A stretch of 5,393 nt of DNA, from the NCBI GenBank assembly GCA_002299425.1, contig DBNW01000023.1, positions 35,436 to 40,828 of the forward strand. The letters are read 5' to 3'. Positions within the stretch are counted from its first letter, which is position 1. Each line of letters starts with the position of its first letter. A program made the position numbers and the translations under genes. The DNA comes from Methylococcaceae bacterium UBA662. GTDB taxonomy: Bacteria > Pseudomonadota > Gammaproteobacteria > Methylococcales > Methylomonadaceae. The notes beneath the pieces were generated by a model. The model searched no databases. It saw only the letters and a program-made list of their open reading frames with translations, and was not told where the DNA came from. Shown here one piece after another: positions 1 through 5,244 of this stretch.

Positions 1-136
1 TGACCAAGGTGTGGCCGGCATTATGGCCGCCTTGGAAACGCACAACGGCGGCGGCTTGCTCGGTCAGTAAATCGACGAGCTTGCCCTTTCCTTCATCACC
101 CCATTGGGTGCCGATCACAATGACATTTTTTCCCAT
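1..136 (-). CDS. purA: Adenylosuccinate synthetase, N-terminal 45 codons (partial)
   Basis: PurA converts IMP, L-aspartate and GTP to adenylosuccinate, GDP and phosphate, the first committed step from IMP to AMP, in the cytosol. The gene starts with ATG at 136 and runs off the left edge of the window. The visible protein begins MGKNVIVIGTQWGDEGKGK and closely matches the start of PurA of E. coli. It contains the GTP/IMP-binding loop GDEGKGK (residues 13-19) and the GGHNAGHT motif (36-43). The family's catalytic Asp (residue 14) and His (residue 42) are both present. The start lies 15 bases after the hisZ stop, with an AGGA ribosome binding site 5 bases upstream, so it is probably co-transcribed and perhaps translationally coupled with hisZ. 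The remaining roughly 380 residues lie outside the window, so integrity cannot be judged. The identification is very secure. Confidence 0.97.
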   Translation of the reverse strand, partial: MGKNVIVIGTQWGDEGKGKLVDLLTEQAAAVVRFQGGHNAGHTLV

Positions 137-151
137 GATAATCCTGCTGTG

Positions 152-1342
152 TTAAACGATGGGCTTGACAGCCCAGTGTTGGTGGTCTTGCGCGAGCATA
201 GCGGTGCAGCCCATTTGCGCGGCGTCGCCGGATTGTCCCGGCAATTGTTGTATGACGGTGTGTTGCTTGGCCCGCAAGTCCCTGATTGTTTCCAACAAGC
301 CAGGGTCGTCTGAACAGGGAGCAAAAATAGCCTCAATGTTACCGAGGGGTGCGGTGTTTTTGCTGAGGACCGACAATAATTTTAAGTCCGCGCTAAAACC
401 CGTCGCCGGTCGGGCGCGACCGAATTTTTCGCCAATGTTGTCATAGCGACCGCCACGGGCAATTTCACGGCCCACAGACGGGATAAAGGCGGCGAACACA
501 ACCCCTGTGTGGTAATGGTAGCCGCGCAATTCGGCGAGGTCGTAGCTGATGTCGAGATTAGGAAAGCGGATGGCCAGGTTATCTGCGATGGCTGCAAGCT
601 CGGCCAGTGCTTGTTTGGCCGCCGGGCTGGCGTCTGCGAACAAGCTGTTTGCTTGCGCTAGAACACTTTTGTCGCCGTTCAATTCAGGGAGCTGCAAAAA
701 AATGGGCTTCAGGTGGTCAGCTAGACGGTAGCCGGCCAGTAGCTCCTGCAATTCCGGTCTGGCCTTGCGCTGCAATACGTCAAATAATTCTTTTTCCTGC
801 ACCTTTGATAAGCCCGCTTGGGCGGCTAATGCACGGTAGATACCGACATGACCTAAATCTAAATGGACATTGAGCAGGCCCGACAAAGCCAGCATTTCTA
901 GCATCAGGCTGATCACTTCGATGTCACTTTCTTTACCGCTGTGGCCGTACAGTTCAGCGCCGATTTGCAAAGGGCTGCGGGATTTTTCTAGGGAGTTGCC
1001 ACGGGTATGCAAGACCGTGCCAGCATAGCAGAGCCGGGTTGGCCAGTGCCGTTTCAAATTATGAGCGTCTATGCGCGCCACTTGCGGGGTCATGTCGGCA
1101 CGGATGCCGAGCGTTTCGCCGCTGACTTGATCGGTTACTTTAAAGGTTTGCAATGCGAGGTCATGACCCGAACCCACCAGTAAAGAATCCAAAAAATCGA
1201 TGAAGGGGGGGATCACCAGTTGGTAGCCCCAAAAGGAGAACATCTCTAGCAGTCGTTGCCGAAGTTGTTCAAGTCGCCTTGCATCGTCGGGCAAGGTTTC
1301 TTCAATGCCGTCAGGCAACAGCCACAATTTGTTTTTCTGCAT
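152..1342 (-). CDS. hisZ: ATP phosphoribosyltransferase regulatory subunit HisZ
   Basis: HisZ is a catalytically inactive paralogue of histidyl-tRNA synthetase. It binds the short form of HisG and makes the first enzyme of histidine synthesis (ATP + PRPP) active and responsive to histidine. The 396-aa product has class II synthetase-like motifs: the N-terminal KLWLLPDGIEE block (5-15), FKVTD (67-71), RADMTPQVAR (81-90), GAELYG (128-133), ELRGYHYHTG (271-280) and GGRYD (297-301). The WLLPDGIEE opening near the N terminus and the length of just under 400 aa favour HisZ over a true HisS, which is usually somewhat longer with an anticodon-binding domain. I place the start at ATG 1342 because a GAGTGGA sequence lies upstream and because HisZ proteins usually begin only a few residues before WLLP. 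An in-frame GTG at 1354 would add four residues, but it directly abuts a terminator U-tract. A short-form hisG elsewhere in the genome is expected but not visible here. purA follows 15 bases downstream. Confidence 0.95.
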   Translation of the reverse strand: MQKNKLWLLPDGIEETLPDDARRLEQLRQRLLEMFSFWGYQLVIPPFIDFLDSLLVGSGHDLALQTFKVTDQVSGETLGIRADMTPQVARIDAHNLKRHWPTRLCYAGTVLHTRGNSLEKSRSPLQIGAELYGHSGKESDIEVISLMLEMLALSGLLNVHLDLGHVGIYRALAAQAGLSKVQEKELFDVLQRKARPELQELLAGYRLADHLKPIFLQLPELNGDKSVLAQANSLFADASPAAKQALAELAAIADNLAIRFPNLDISYDLAELRGYHYHTGVVFAAFIPSVGREIARGGRYDNIGEKFGRARPATGFSADLKLLSVLSKNTAPLGNIEAIFAPCSDDPGLLETIRDLRAKQHTVIQQLPGQSGDAAQMGCTAMLAQDHQHWAVKPIV

Positions 1343-1354
1343 TGCGCTATCCAC

Positions 1355-1386
1355 TCAAACAAAACGCCCCGCAGAGACGGAGCGTT
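1355..1386 (-). terminator. Intrinsic terminator or attenuator between hflC and hisZ
   Basis: On the minus strand AACGCTCCG (1386-1378) pairs with CGGGGCGTT (1371-1363) along all nine positions, with one G-U wobble and a 6-base loop. It is followed by TTGTTT (1362-1357), giving the run TTTTGTTT. On the plus strand the hairpin has no following T-run, so the element is directional and acts on transcripts leaving hflC. It sits 56 bases beyond the hflC stop and ends directly before the hisZ ribosome binding region. It could end most hfl transcripts or act as an attenuator letting a fraction through into hisZ-purA. The structure is seen directly; termination in vivo is inferred. Confidence 0.72.
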
Positions 1387-1436
1387 CAGGGTTAAGGCTG
1401 GGCGGCCGTGCCAGGCTCCGCTCAGGGTTTTTAAGG
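1383..1436 (-). repeat. Imperfect direct repeat upstream of hisZ
   Basis: Two related segments lie in the hflC-hisZ gap. The minus-strand copy at 1436-1419 is CCTTAAAAACCCTGAGCG. The copy at 1397-1383 is CCTTAACCCTGAACG, which differs by a 3-base gap and one substitution. The second copy runs into the 5' arm of the terminator hairpin. The repeat may be a small duplication or part of a leader structure; no function is assigned. Confidence 0.45.
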
Positions 1437-1441
1437 TGCGG

Positions 1442-2296
1442 TTATCGGTCTTTTTTTAGGTACTTGAAAAATTCAGAATCCGGTTCGAGCACCATCATTC
1501 CCGTGTTTGCAAAAGTTTTCTTGTAAGCACTCAGGCTGCGGTAAAAACTGAAGAATTCGGGGTCTTTGCCATAAGCTTGGGCATAAATTTCAGCGGATTT
1601 GGCATCGCCCTCGCCGCGTAATTTTTCAGAATCGCGGTAGGCGTTGGCTAAGGTCACGGTGCGTTGGCGGTCGGCATCGGCTCTAATGCGTTCGGCGGCT
1701 TCAGAACCTTGGGAACGGAATTCGCGCGCTACCCGCCCCCGCTCAGCTTCCATGCGCCGGAACACGGAACTACTGACTTCTTCGGGCAAGTCTATGCGCA
1801 TAACCTGGACGTCTAGGACATCCACGCCCAAATCCATAGCCAATGGCTTGGCGTTGTTTATCAGAATTTCCCGAATAACAGCGCGGTCCGAAGACACCAG
1901 TTGCCTTATGTTGCGCTTGCTGAATTCGCTGCGAAAGGCATCCTTGAAAATTTGATCCAGACGCAAATTGGCTGCATCCGGACTGCCCAACACACGGGTG
2001 TAGAATATGTTGACATCGGCTATGCGCCACTTGACAAAATAATCGACGATGACATTTTTCTTTTCGGCAGTCAGAAAGCGTTCGGGTCTTGAATCCATAG
2101 TTTGAATTCGCCCGTCAAAAAGTTTGACATTTTGGATGAACGGTAATTTGAAATGAAGACCGGACTCGTAGTCGCTTTTTACCAGTTCTCCTAGTTGGAA
2201 TTTGATGGCTCTTTGGGTCTCGTGGACGCTGAATAATGACATTGAGGTCATTAACAGCAGTACAGCAAGACCAATTAGGATTTTATTCAGTGTCAT
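1442..2296 (-). CDS. hflC: SPFH-domain membrane protein HflC, FtsH modulator
   Basis: HflC pairs with HflK to form a large membrane-anchored cage around the FtsH AAA protease and limits or directs its access to membrane substrates. The name comes from high-frequency lysogenization of phage lambda in mutants. The 284-aa product has an N-terminal membrane anchor (residues 5-23, KILIGLAVLLLMTSMSLFS). A prohibitin/SPFH domain follows from about residue 24, starting HETQRAIKFQLGELV. A charged helical, probably coiled-coil, region spans about 172-240 and contains MEAERGRVAREFRSQGSEAA, typical of HflC. The C-terminal GKDPEFFSFYRSLSAYKK (243-260) is a family signature. It is shorter than E. coli HflC (334 aa). 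The ATG at 2296 overlaps the hflK stop (ATGA), with AGAGGA five bases upstream inside hflK, so translational coupling and matched stoichiometry with HflK are likely. An intrinsic terminator follows the gene. Confidence 0.97.
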   Translation of the reverse strand: MTLNKILIGLAVLLLMTSMSLFSVHETQRAIKFQLGELVKSDYESGLHFKLPFIQNVKLFDGRIQTMDSRPERFLTAEKKNVIVDYFVKWRIADVNIFYTRVLGSPDAANLRLDQIFKDAFRSEFSKRNIRQLVSSDRAVIREILINNAKPLAMDLGVDVLDVQVMRIDLPEEVSSSVFRRMEAERGRVAREFRSQGSEAAERIRADADRQRTVTLANAYRDSEKLRGEGDAKSAEIYAQAYGKDPEFFSFYRSLSAYKKTFANTGMMVLEPDSEFFKYLKKDR

Positions 2297-3504
2297 TGGC
2301 GTCCTCTGATGTCACGGCCACGGTTGCCGACGCGGTTGGTTGCGTTTTCAACCACGGCAGCGGGGCTGGTTTGTGGTGGGTCGGTTTGCTCCTGAGCAGG
2401 TACCAAGGCGGCCCCAGGCTGGGGCGCACCGACTGGGTGCGGCATGACTTTGTCCAGTGGTAGGTACAAAATGTTGTTGCCGCCTTTGACATCGACGAGG
2501 ACAACTCGGGTTCCAGACAAGACGGCTTCCATGTTTTCAATAAATAAACGTTTGCGGGTGATTTCCGGAGCCTTGCTGTACTCGGCAAAAAGCTCAGAAA
2601 AACGGCTGGTGTTACCAATGGCTTGAGCGATGGATTGTTCTTTGTAGCCTTCGGCTTCCTGGATTACCCGAGCCGCCGCACCCCGAGCTTTCGGGACGAC
2701 GTCATTGGCGTATGTTTCCGCTTCGTTGATCAACCGTTGCTGGTCTTCGCGCGCTTTGATGGCATCGGCAAACGCATTTTGTACTTGCTCGGGTGGCTGG
2801 GCATCCTGCAGGTTCACGCTAGTGATTTGAATGCCCGATTGGTAATTGTCCATAACGACCTGAATTTCTTTTTTGATTTGGGTGACGATTTCAGTGCGCC
2901 CTTCCGTCAAGACAAAATCCATGTTGTTGCTGCCGATTACCCCGCGCTGGGCACTTTCGGTGACTTGTTTTAAGGTTACGGAAGGCGTGATGAGGTTAAA
3001 CAGGTAGTCTTTGGCATCTTTTACTTGGTATTGCACGGCCAAGCGGATATCGACATAGTTTTCATCCTTGGTCAGCATTAGGGCTTCTTGAGGTATCGAT
3101 CCGGCCAGTTGTTCGGTTCCAGCACTGCGGTAGCCGACTTCTATGAAACGCTGCTGTTTGACGTTGACGATTTCTACTTGTTCAATGGGGGCGGGGATGT
3201 GCCAATTTAAGCCGGATGGCGTGGTGGCTAGGTATTTGCCAAAACGGGTTTCCACGCCGTTGTTGCCTTCATCGACAATATAAAAGCCACTGCTAAGCCA
3301 TAACAAGGCGATCAGGCCGACGACTAGGTAGATGTTCTTTTTTGGAAATTCTCCATTGGAGGAATTCCCGCCTGAGCCGCCGCCAAAGAATTTGGAAAAC
3401 TGCTCGCGCAAGTTGCGTACTGCTTCATCCAGGTCAGGCGGGCTAGAATCCCTTTTTCCGCTCCAGGGATCTTTTTTATCGCCACCGGGTTCGTTCCACG
3501 ACAT
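2293..3504 (-). CDS. hflK: SPFH-domain membrane protein HflK, FtsH modulator
   Basis: HflK is the partner of HflC in the periplasm-facing SPFH complex that encloses FtsH hexamers. The 403-aa product opens with MSWNEPGGDKKDPW and a hydrophilic cytoplasmic segment with a Gly/Ser-rich linker (41-51, GGGSGGNSSNG). A single transmembrane helix follows (about 57-76, NIYLVVGLIALLWLSSGFYI). The SPFH domain starts at VDEGNNGVETRFGKY (77-91). The helical segment around 230-300 includes the characteristic NLQDAQPPEQVQNAFADA (231-248). A Pro/Gln/Ala-rich, low-complexity tail occupies about 351-403 and ends with Arg and Gly. Length is close to E. coli HflK (419 aa). The ATG at 3504 has GGAG nine bases upstream. 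The gene stands 125 bases after hflX, a gap with possible regulatory elements, and overlaps hflC by 4 bases. It appears intact. Confidence 0.97.
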   Translation of the reverse strand: MSWNEPGGDKKDPWSGKRDSSPPDLDEAVRNLREQFSKFFGGGSGGNSSNGEFPKKNIYLVVGLIALLWLSSGFYIVDEGNNGVETRFGKYLATTPSGLNWHIPAPIEQVEIVNVKQQRFIEVGYRSAGTEQLAGSIPQEALMLTKDENYVDIRLAVQYQVKDAKDYLFNLITPSVTLKQVTESAQRGVIGSNNMDFVLTEGRTEIVTQIKKEIQVVMDNYQSGIQITSVNLQDAQPPEQVQNAFADAIKAREDQQRLINEAETYANDVVPKARGAAARVIQEAEGYKEQSIAQAIGNTSRFSELFAEYSKAPEITRKRLFIENMEAVLSGTRVVLVDVKGGNNILYLPLDKVMPHPVGAPQPGAALVPAQEQTDPPQTSPAAVVENATNRVGNRGRDIRGRQ

Positions 3505-3544
3505 AAGTGTTTACTCCGTATTAATTAGGTTTGGGCAATCGTGT

Positions 3545-3575
3545 CCTATTTTTGCCCGGTGATTGGCAAAATAGG
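3545..3575. promoter_or_regulatory. Stem-loop in the hflX-hflK intergenic region
   Basis: CCTATTTTTGCC (3545-3556) and GGCAAAATAGG (3565-3575) are inverted copies. They give an 11-bp stem with one bulged T and an 8-base loop, on either strand. No T-run follows on the minus strand, so it is not a standard intrinsic terminator for the operon direction. In the transcript it would lie about 41 bases before the hflK start codon. It could be an RNA processing or stabilising structure in the hflK leader, or a DNA operator. The structure is clear; its role is inferred. Confidence 0.55.
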
Positions 3576-3579
3576 AGGT

Positions 3580-3585
3580 ATTCTA
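3580..3585 (-). promoter_or_regulatory. Possible -10 box of an internal hflK promoter
   Basis: The minus strand carries TAGAAT, five of six matches to the sigma70 -10 consensus. No good -35 hexamer lies 16-18 bases upstream; the candidates are CCTGTT and TCCTGT. A transcript starting about 7 bases downstream would carry the 3545-3575 stem-loop almost at its 5' end. This is only a weak candidate for separate transcription of hflK-hflC. Confidence 0.25.
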
Positions 3586-3607
3586 ACGCAGATTGCATAA
3601 AAACAGG

Positions 3608-3640
3608 AAAAACCAACCGGTTTGGTGGGTTAGGCCGGTT
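3608..3640 (-). terminator. Weak terminator-like element after hflX
   Basis: Overlapping the hflX stop, the minus strand offers two alternative hairpins. One is AACCGG (3640-3635) with CCGGTT (3620-3615), with a 14-base loop. The other is ACCAA (3626-3622) with TTGGT (3616-3612). Both are followed by a T-rich stretch, TTTTT, CCTG and TTTTT. The stems are short, so any termination would be partial. It could lower hflK-hflC expression relative to hfq-hflX. Confidence 0.35.
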
Positions 3641-4892
3641 CGGTATGGATATTTTTCAACACGCCTAGGTGCTTAGGTTTTATTTCAATTAACAGTTCCG
3701 CAGCCCCTAGGTCGTCAGTATGCTCGTCAATAATTTTTGCACAAGCGAACAGCTTTGACCGCACCGCACTCTGCGCCGGGGTTAAGAAACAACGCTTGAC
3801 CAGCGTGTTAGCGGCTAAAATTTCGGTTAGGGCTAAAACTAATAGATCACAGCCTTGCCCGGTTGCTGCCGATAGCCAAACTCGAACCGGTTGGCCGGAG
3901 GCGTCCCGGTCGATGCGGGGCGTTATTTCCGGCATTAGATCGATTTTATTGTAAATCTCAAGTTGCCGGATGTTGCCGGCATTAATTTCAACCAAAACCT
4001 GGTTGACCTGGGCAACAATCTCCTCACGCTCTTGGCTGTGGGTGTCGATTACATGCAGCAACAAATCAGCTTCGCTGGCCTCTTGCAAAGTGGCTTTGAA
4101 AGCCGCTACCAGCTCGTGGGGCAGGTGGCGGATAAAGCCCACCGTGTCCGCTAGCACCAGCTCGCTGTGGTTTGTCAGCCGTACACTGCGCAGAGTGGGG
4201 TCTAGTGTCGCGAACATTTGATCGGCTGCATAAGCGTGGGATCCGGTCATTTGATTAAATAACGTGGACTTGCCGGCGTTGGTATAACCGACTAAAGACA
4301 CGGATGGAATCTCGGATTTTTTTCGTTGACTACGGCCTTGACGACGCTGCTGATCCACTTTTTGCAACCGTTGCTGGATTTGCTTGATCCGGACGGCTAA
4401 CAAGCGGCGGTCGGTTTCCAATTGGGTTTCACCCGGTCCGCGCAAGCCGATGCCACCTTTTTGGCGCTCTAAGTGAGTCCAGCCCCGGACCAGGCGGGTG
4501 GACAAATGCCGCAATTGCGCCAATTCGACTTGCAGTTTGCCTTCAAAAGATTGGGCACGCTGGGCAAAGATGTCGAGGATCAAGCCGTTCCTGTCCACCA
4601 CCCTGGCCGCTAAAAATTTCTCCAAGTTTCGCTCTTGGCTGGGCGATAAGGGGTGGTTAAACAGCACGGCATTGGCAGCATGGGCGGTTACTGCAGCTTT
4701 GATTTCTTCCAGCTTGCCTGTGCCGACAAAGTATTTTGGGTCAGGACGGTGGCGGCTGCCAGTGATAACGTGGACGGTTTCGACGCCCGCCGATTTGGCC
4801 AGCTCTTGGAGTTCAACTAAGTCTTCTTGACCAGCTTGTAAGGTAAGGTGAACCAGGACGACCCGTTCACCCGTGTTGGGACGATCAAACAA
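3630..4892 (-). CDS. hflX: Ribosome-splitting GTPase HflX
   Basis: HflX is a translational GTPase of the Obg-HflX superfamily. It binds 50S and 70S ribosomes and splits stalled ribosomes, notably after heat stress. The 420-aa product (E. coli 426) has the N-terminal HflX domain with KYFVGTGK (53-60) and LSPSQERNLE (82-91). It also has the family hallmark HLERQKGGIGLRGPGETQLE (140-159) before a basic helical linker (about 165-193). The G domain follows: G1 GYTNAGKS (202-209), switch region FATLDPTL (227-234), G3 DTVG (249-252), G4 NKID (315-318) and G5 SA (341-342), with a variable C-terminal domain. The start is a TTG at 4892. It is supported by the MFDR N terminus shared with E. coli HflX and by GAGG six bases upstream, which overlaps the hfq stop. 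Close spacing to hfq implies one transcript and coupled translation. Confidence 0.97.
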   Translation of the reverse strand: MFDRPNTGERVVLVHLTLQAGQEDLVELQELAKSAGVETVHVITGSRHRPDPKYFVGTGKLEEIKAAVTAHAANAVLFNHPLSPSQERNLEKFLAARVVDRNGLILDIFAQRAQSFEGKLQVELAQLRHLSTRLVRGWTHLERQKGGIGLRGPGETQLETDRRLLAVRIKQIQQRLQKVDQQRRQGRSQRKKSEIPSVSLVGYTNAGKSTLFNQMTGSHAYAADQMFATLDPTLRSVRLTNHSELVLADTVGFIRHLPHELVAAFKATLQEASEADLLLHVIDTHSQEREEIVAQVNQVLVEINAGNIRQLEIYNKIDLMPEITPRIDRDASGQPVRVWLSAATGQGCDLLVLALTEILAANTLVKRCFLTPAQSAVRSKLFACAKIIDEHTDDLGAAELLIEIKPKHLGVLKNIHTEPA

Positions 4893-4898
4893 TTAATA

Positions 4899-4903
4899 CC
4901 TCA
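4899..4903 (-). promoter_or_regulatory. hflX ribosome binding site overlapping the hfq stop codon
   Basis: The minus strand reads TGAGG, in which TGA (4903-4901) is the hfq stop. GAGG (4902-4899) lies six bases before the TTG start at 4892. Ribosomes finishing hfq would sit on this site, so hflX translation is probably coupled to hfq. The site also decides the non-ATG start of hflX. Confidence 0.75.
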
Positions 4904-5146
4904 TAATTCTTCTGGGGTTTCTTCATCTTCGCGGGATAGTTTAACGGCTTTGCTAGGCACGATGGTGGATATGGCGTGTTTGTAAACCATTTGACTGACG
5001 GTGTTTTTTAGCATGACGACATACTGATCAAATGAGTCCACCTTGCCTTGCAGCTTGATCCCATTGACTAAAAAAATGGATACAGGGGTATGGTCTTTTC
5101 TTAGGGTGTTTAAAAAATTGTCCTGTAAATTTTGGCCTTTTGACAT
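4901..5146 (-). CDS. hfq: RNA chaperone Hfq
   Basis: Hfq is a hexameric Sm-like protein that promotes pairing of small regulatory RNAs with mRNAs and affects RNA stability. The 81-aa product has the full Sm core. Sm1 lies in about residues 20-50 (VSIFLVNGIKLQGKVDSFDQ) and Sm2 is the KNTVSQMVYKHAISTIVP block (47-64). Proximal-face residues Q8, Q41, Y42, K56 and H57 and distal-face residues G29, I30, K31, L32 and Q33 are present; Phe25 and Tyr42 stand where E. coli has Tyr25 and Phe42. The rim reads R16-K17-D18-H19 instead of RRER. The tail beyond residue 65 is very short and ends in acidic EDEETPEEL, unlike the long tail of E. coli Hfq (102 aa in all). The start is ATG 5146, set by the strong TAAGGAG seven bases upstream; the longer in-frame extension to 5203 has no family support. 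It is followed closely by hflX. Confidence 0.98.
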   Translation of the reverse strand: MSKGQNLQDNFLNTLRKDHTPVSIFLVNGIKLQGKVDSFDQYVVMLKNTVSQMVYKHAISTIVPSKAVKLSREDEETPEEL

Positions 5147-5153
5147 CCGATTT

Positions 5154-5160
5154 CTCCTTA
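5154..5160 (-). promoter_or_regulatory. Strong Shine-Dalgarno sequence of hfq
   Basis: TAAGGAG on the minus strand lies seven bases before ATG 5146. It is the best ribosome binding site in the window and fixes the hfq start over the upstream in-frame ATG at 5203. Confidence 0.85.
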
Positions 5161-5179
5161 TTTTTACCAAAGTGCGGTT

Positions 5180-5208
5180 AAGATAACTGCAATTGTTGGA
5201 CAAGACAA
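5180..5208 (-). promoter_or_regulatory. Candidate sigma70-type promoter of hfq
   Basis: On the minus strand a -35-like TTGTCT (5208-5203) and a -10-like TATCTT (5185-5180) are separated by exactly 17 bases. Each matches consensus at four of six positions. The expected start near 5173 would give a leader of about 27 bases ending in the strong hfq Shine-Dalgarno. Further promoters may lie within the upstream gene, as is known for E. coli hfq. Moderate support only. Confidence 0.42.
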
Positions 5209-5217
5209 CCCGTTATC
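5182..5217. repeat. Nested dyad symmetry over the candidate hfq promoter
   Basis: On the minus strand GATAAC (5217-5212) and GTTATC (5187-5182) are inverted copies 24 bases apart. Between them is an inner inverted repeat TTGTCCAACAA (5203-5193) with nearly the same centre. The outer right arm overlaps the -10-like box and the left arm lies just upstream of the -35-like box. This could be an operator, but each arm is short and chance is not excluded. Confidence 0.3.
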
Positions 5218-5244
5218 GAGCATTCTGAGTTCCTTTTCGCCGGT

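Noticed and set aside
1343..1354. GTG start at 1354 for hisZ, adding four residues
   Set aside because: It would put the ribosome binding site inside the terminator hairpin; ATG 1342 has a better placed GAGTGGA and fits the usual HisZ N terminus. Not fully excluded.
1399..1416. GC-rich near-palindrome GGCTGGGCGGCC in the hflC-hisZ gap
   Set aside because: Only short, interrupted pairing is possible (CTGG/CCAG), so I do not call it a separate hairpin.
2623..2973. Plus-strand open frame of 116 codons inside hflK
   Set aside because: It is antisense to a well-conserved gene, matches no family I recognise, and is explained by the hflK codon pattern.
3521..3598. 25-codon minus-strand reading frame between hflX and hflK (starts MQSALEYLLF)
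   Set aside because: No ribosome binding site precedes its ATG and its sequence is largely accounted for by the stem-loop; no run of regulatory codons supports a leader peptide.
4498..4830. Plus-strand open frame of 110 codons inside hflX
   Set aside because: It is a shadow of the hflX coding strand, with low-complexity Ser/Ala composition and no ribosome binding site of note.
5147..5203. N-terminal extension of hfq starting at ATG 5203
   Set aside because: The extra 19 residues have no Hfq family counterpart, overlap the candidate promoter, and the strong Shine-Dalgarno sits before ATG 5146.
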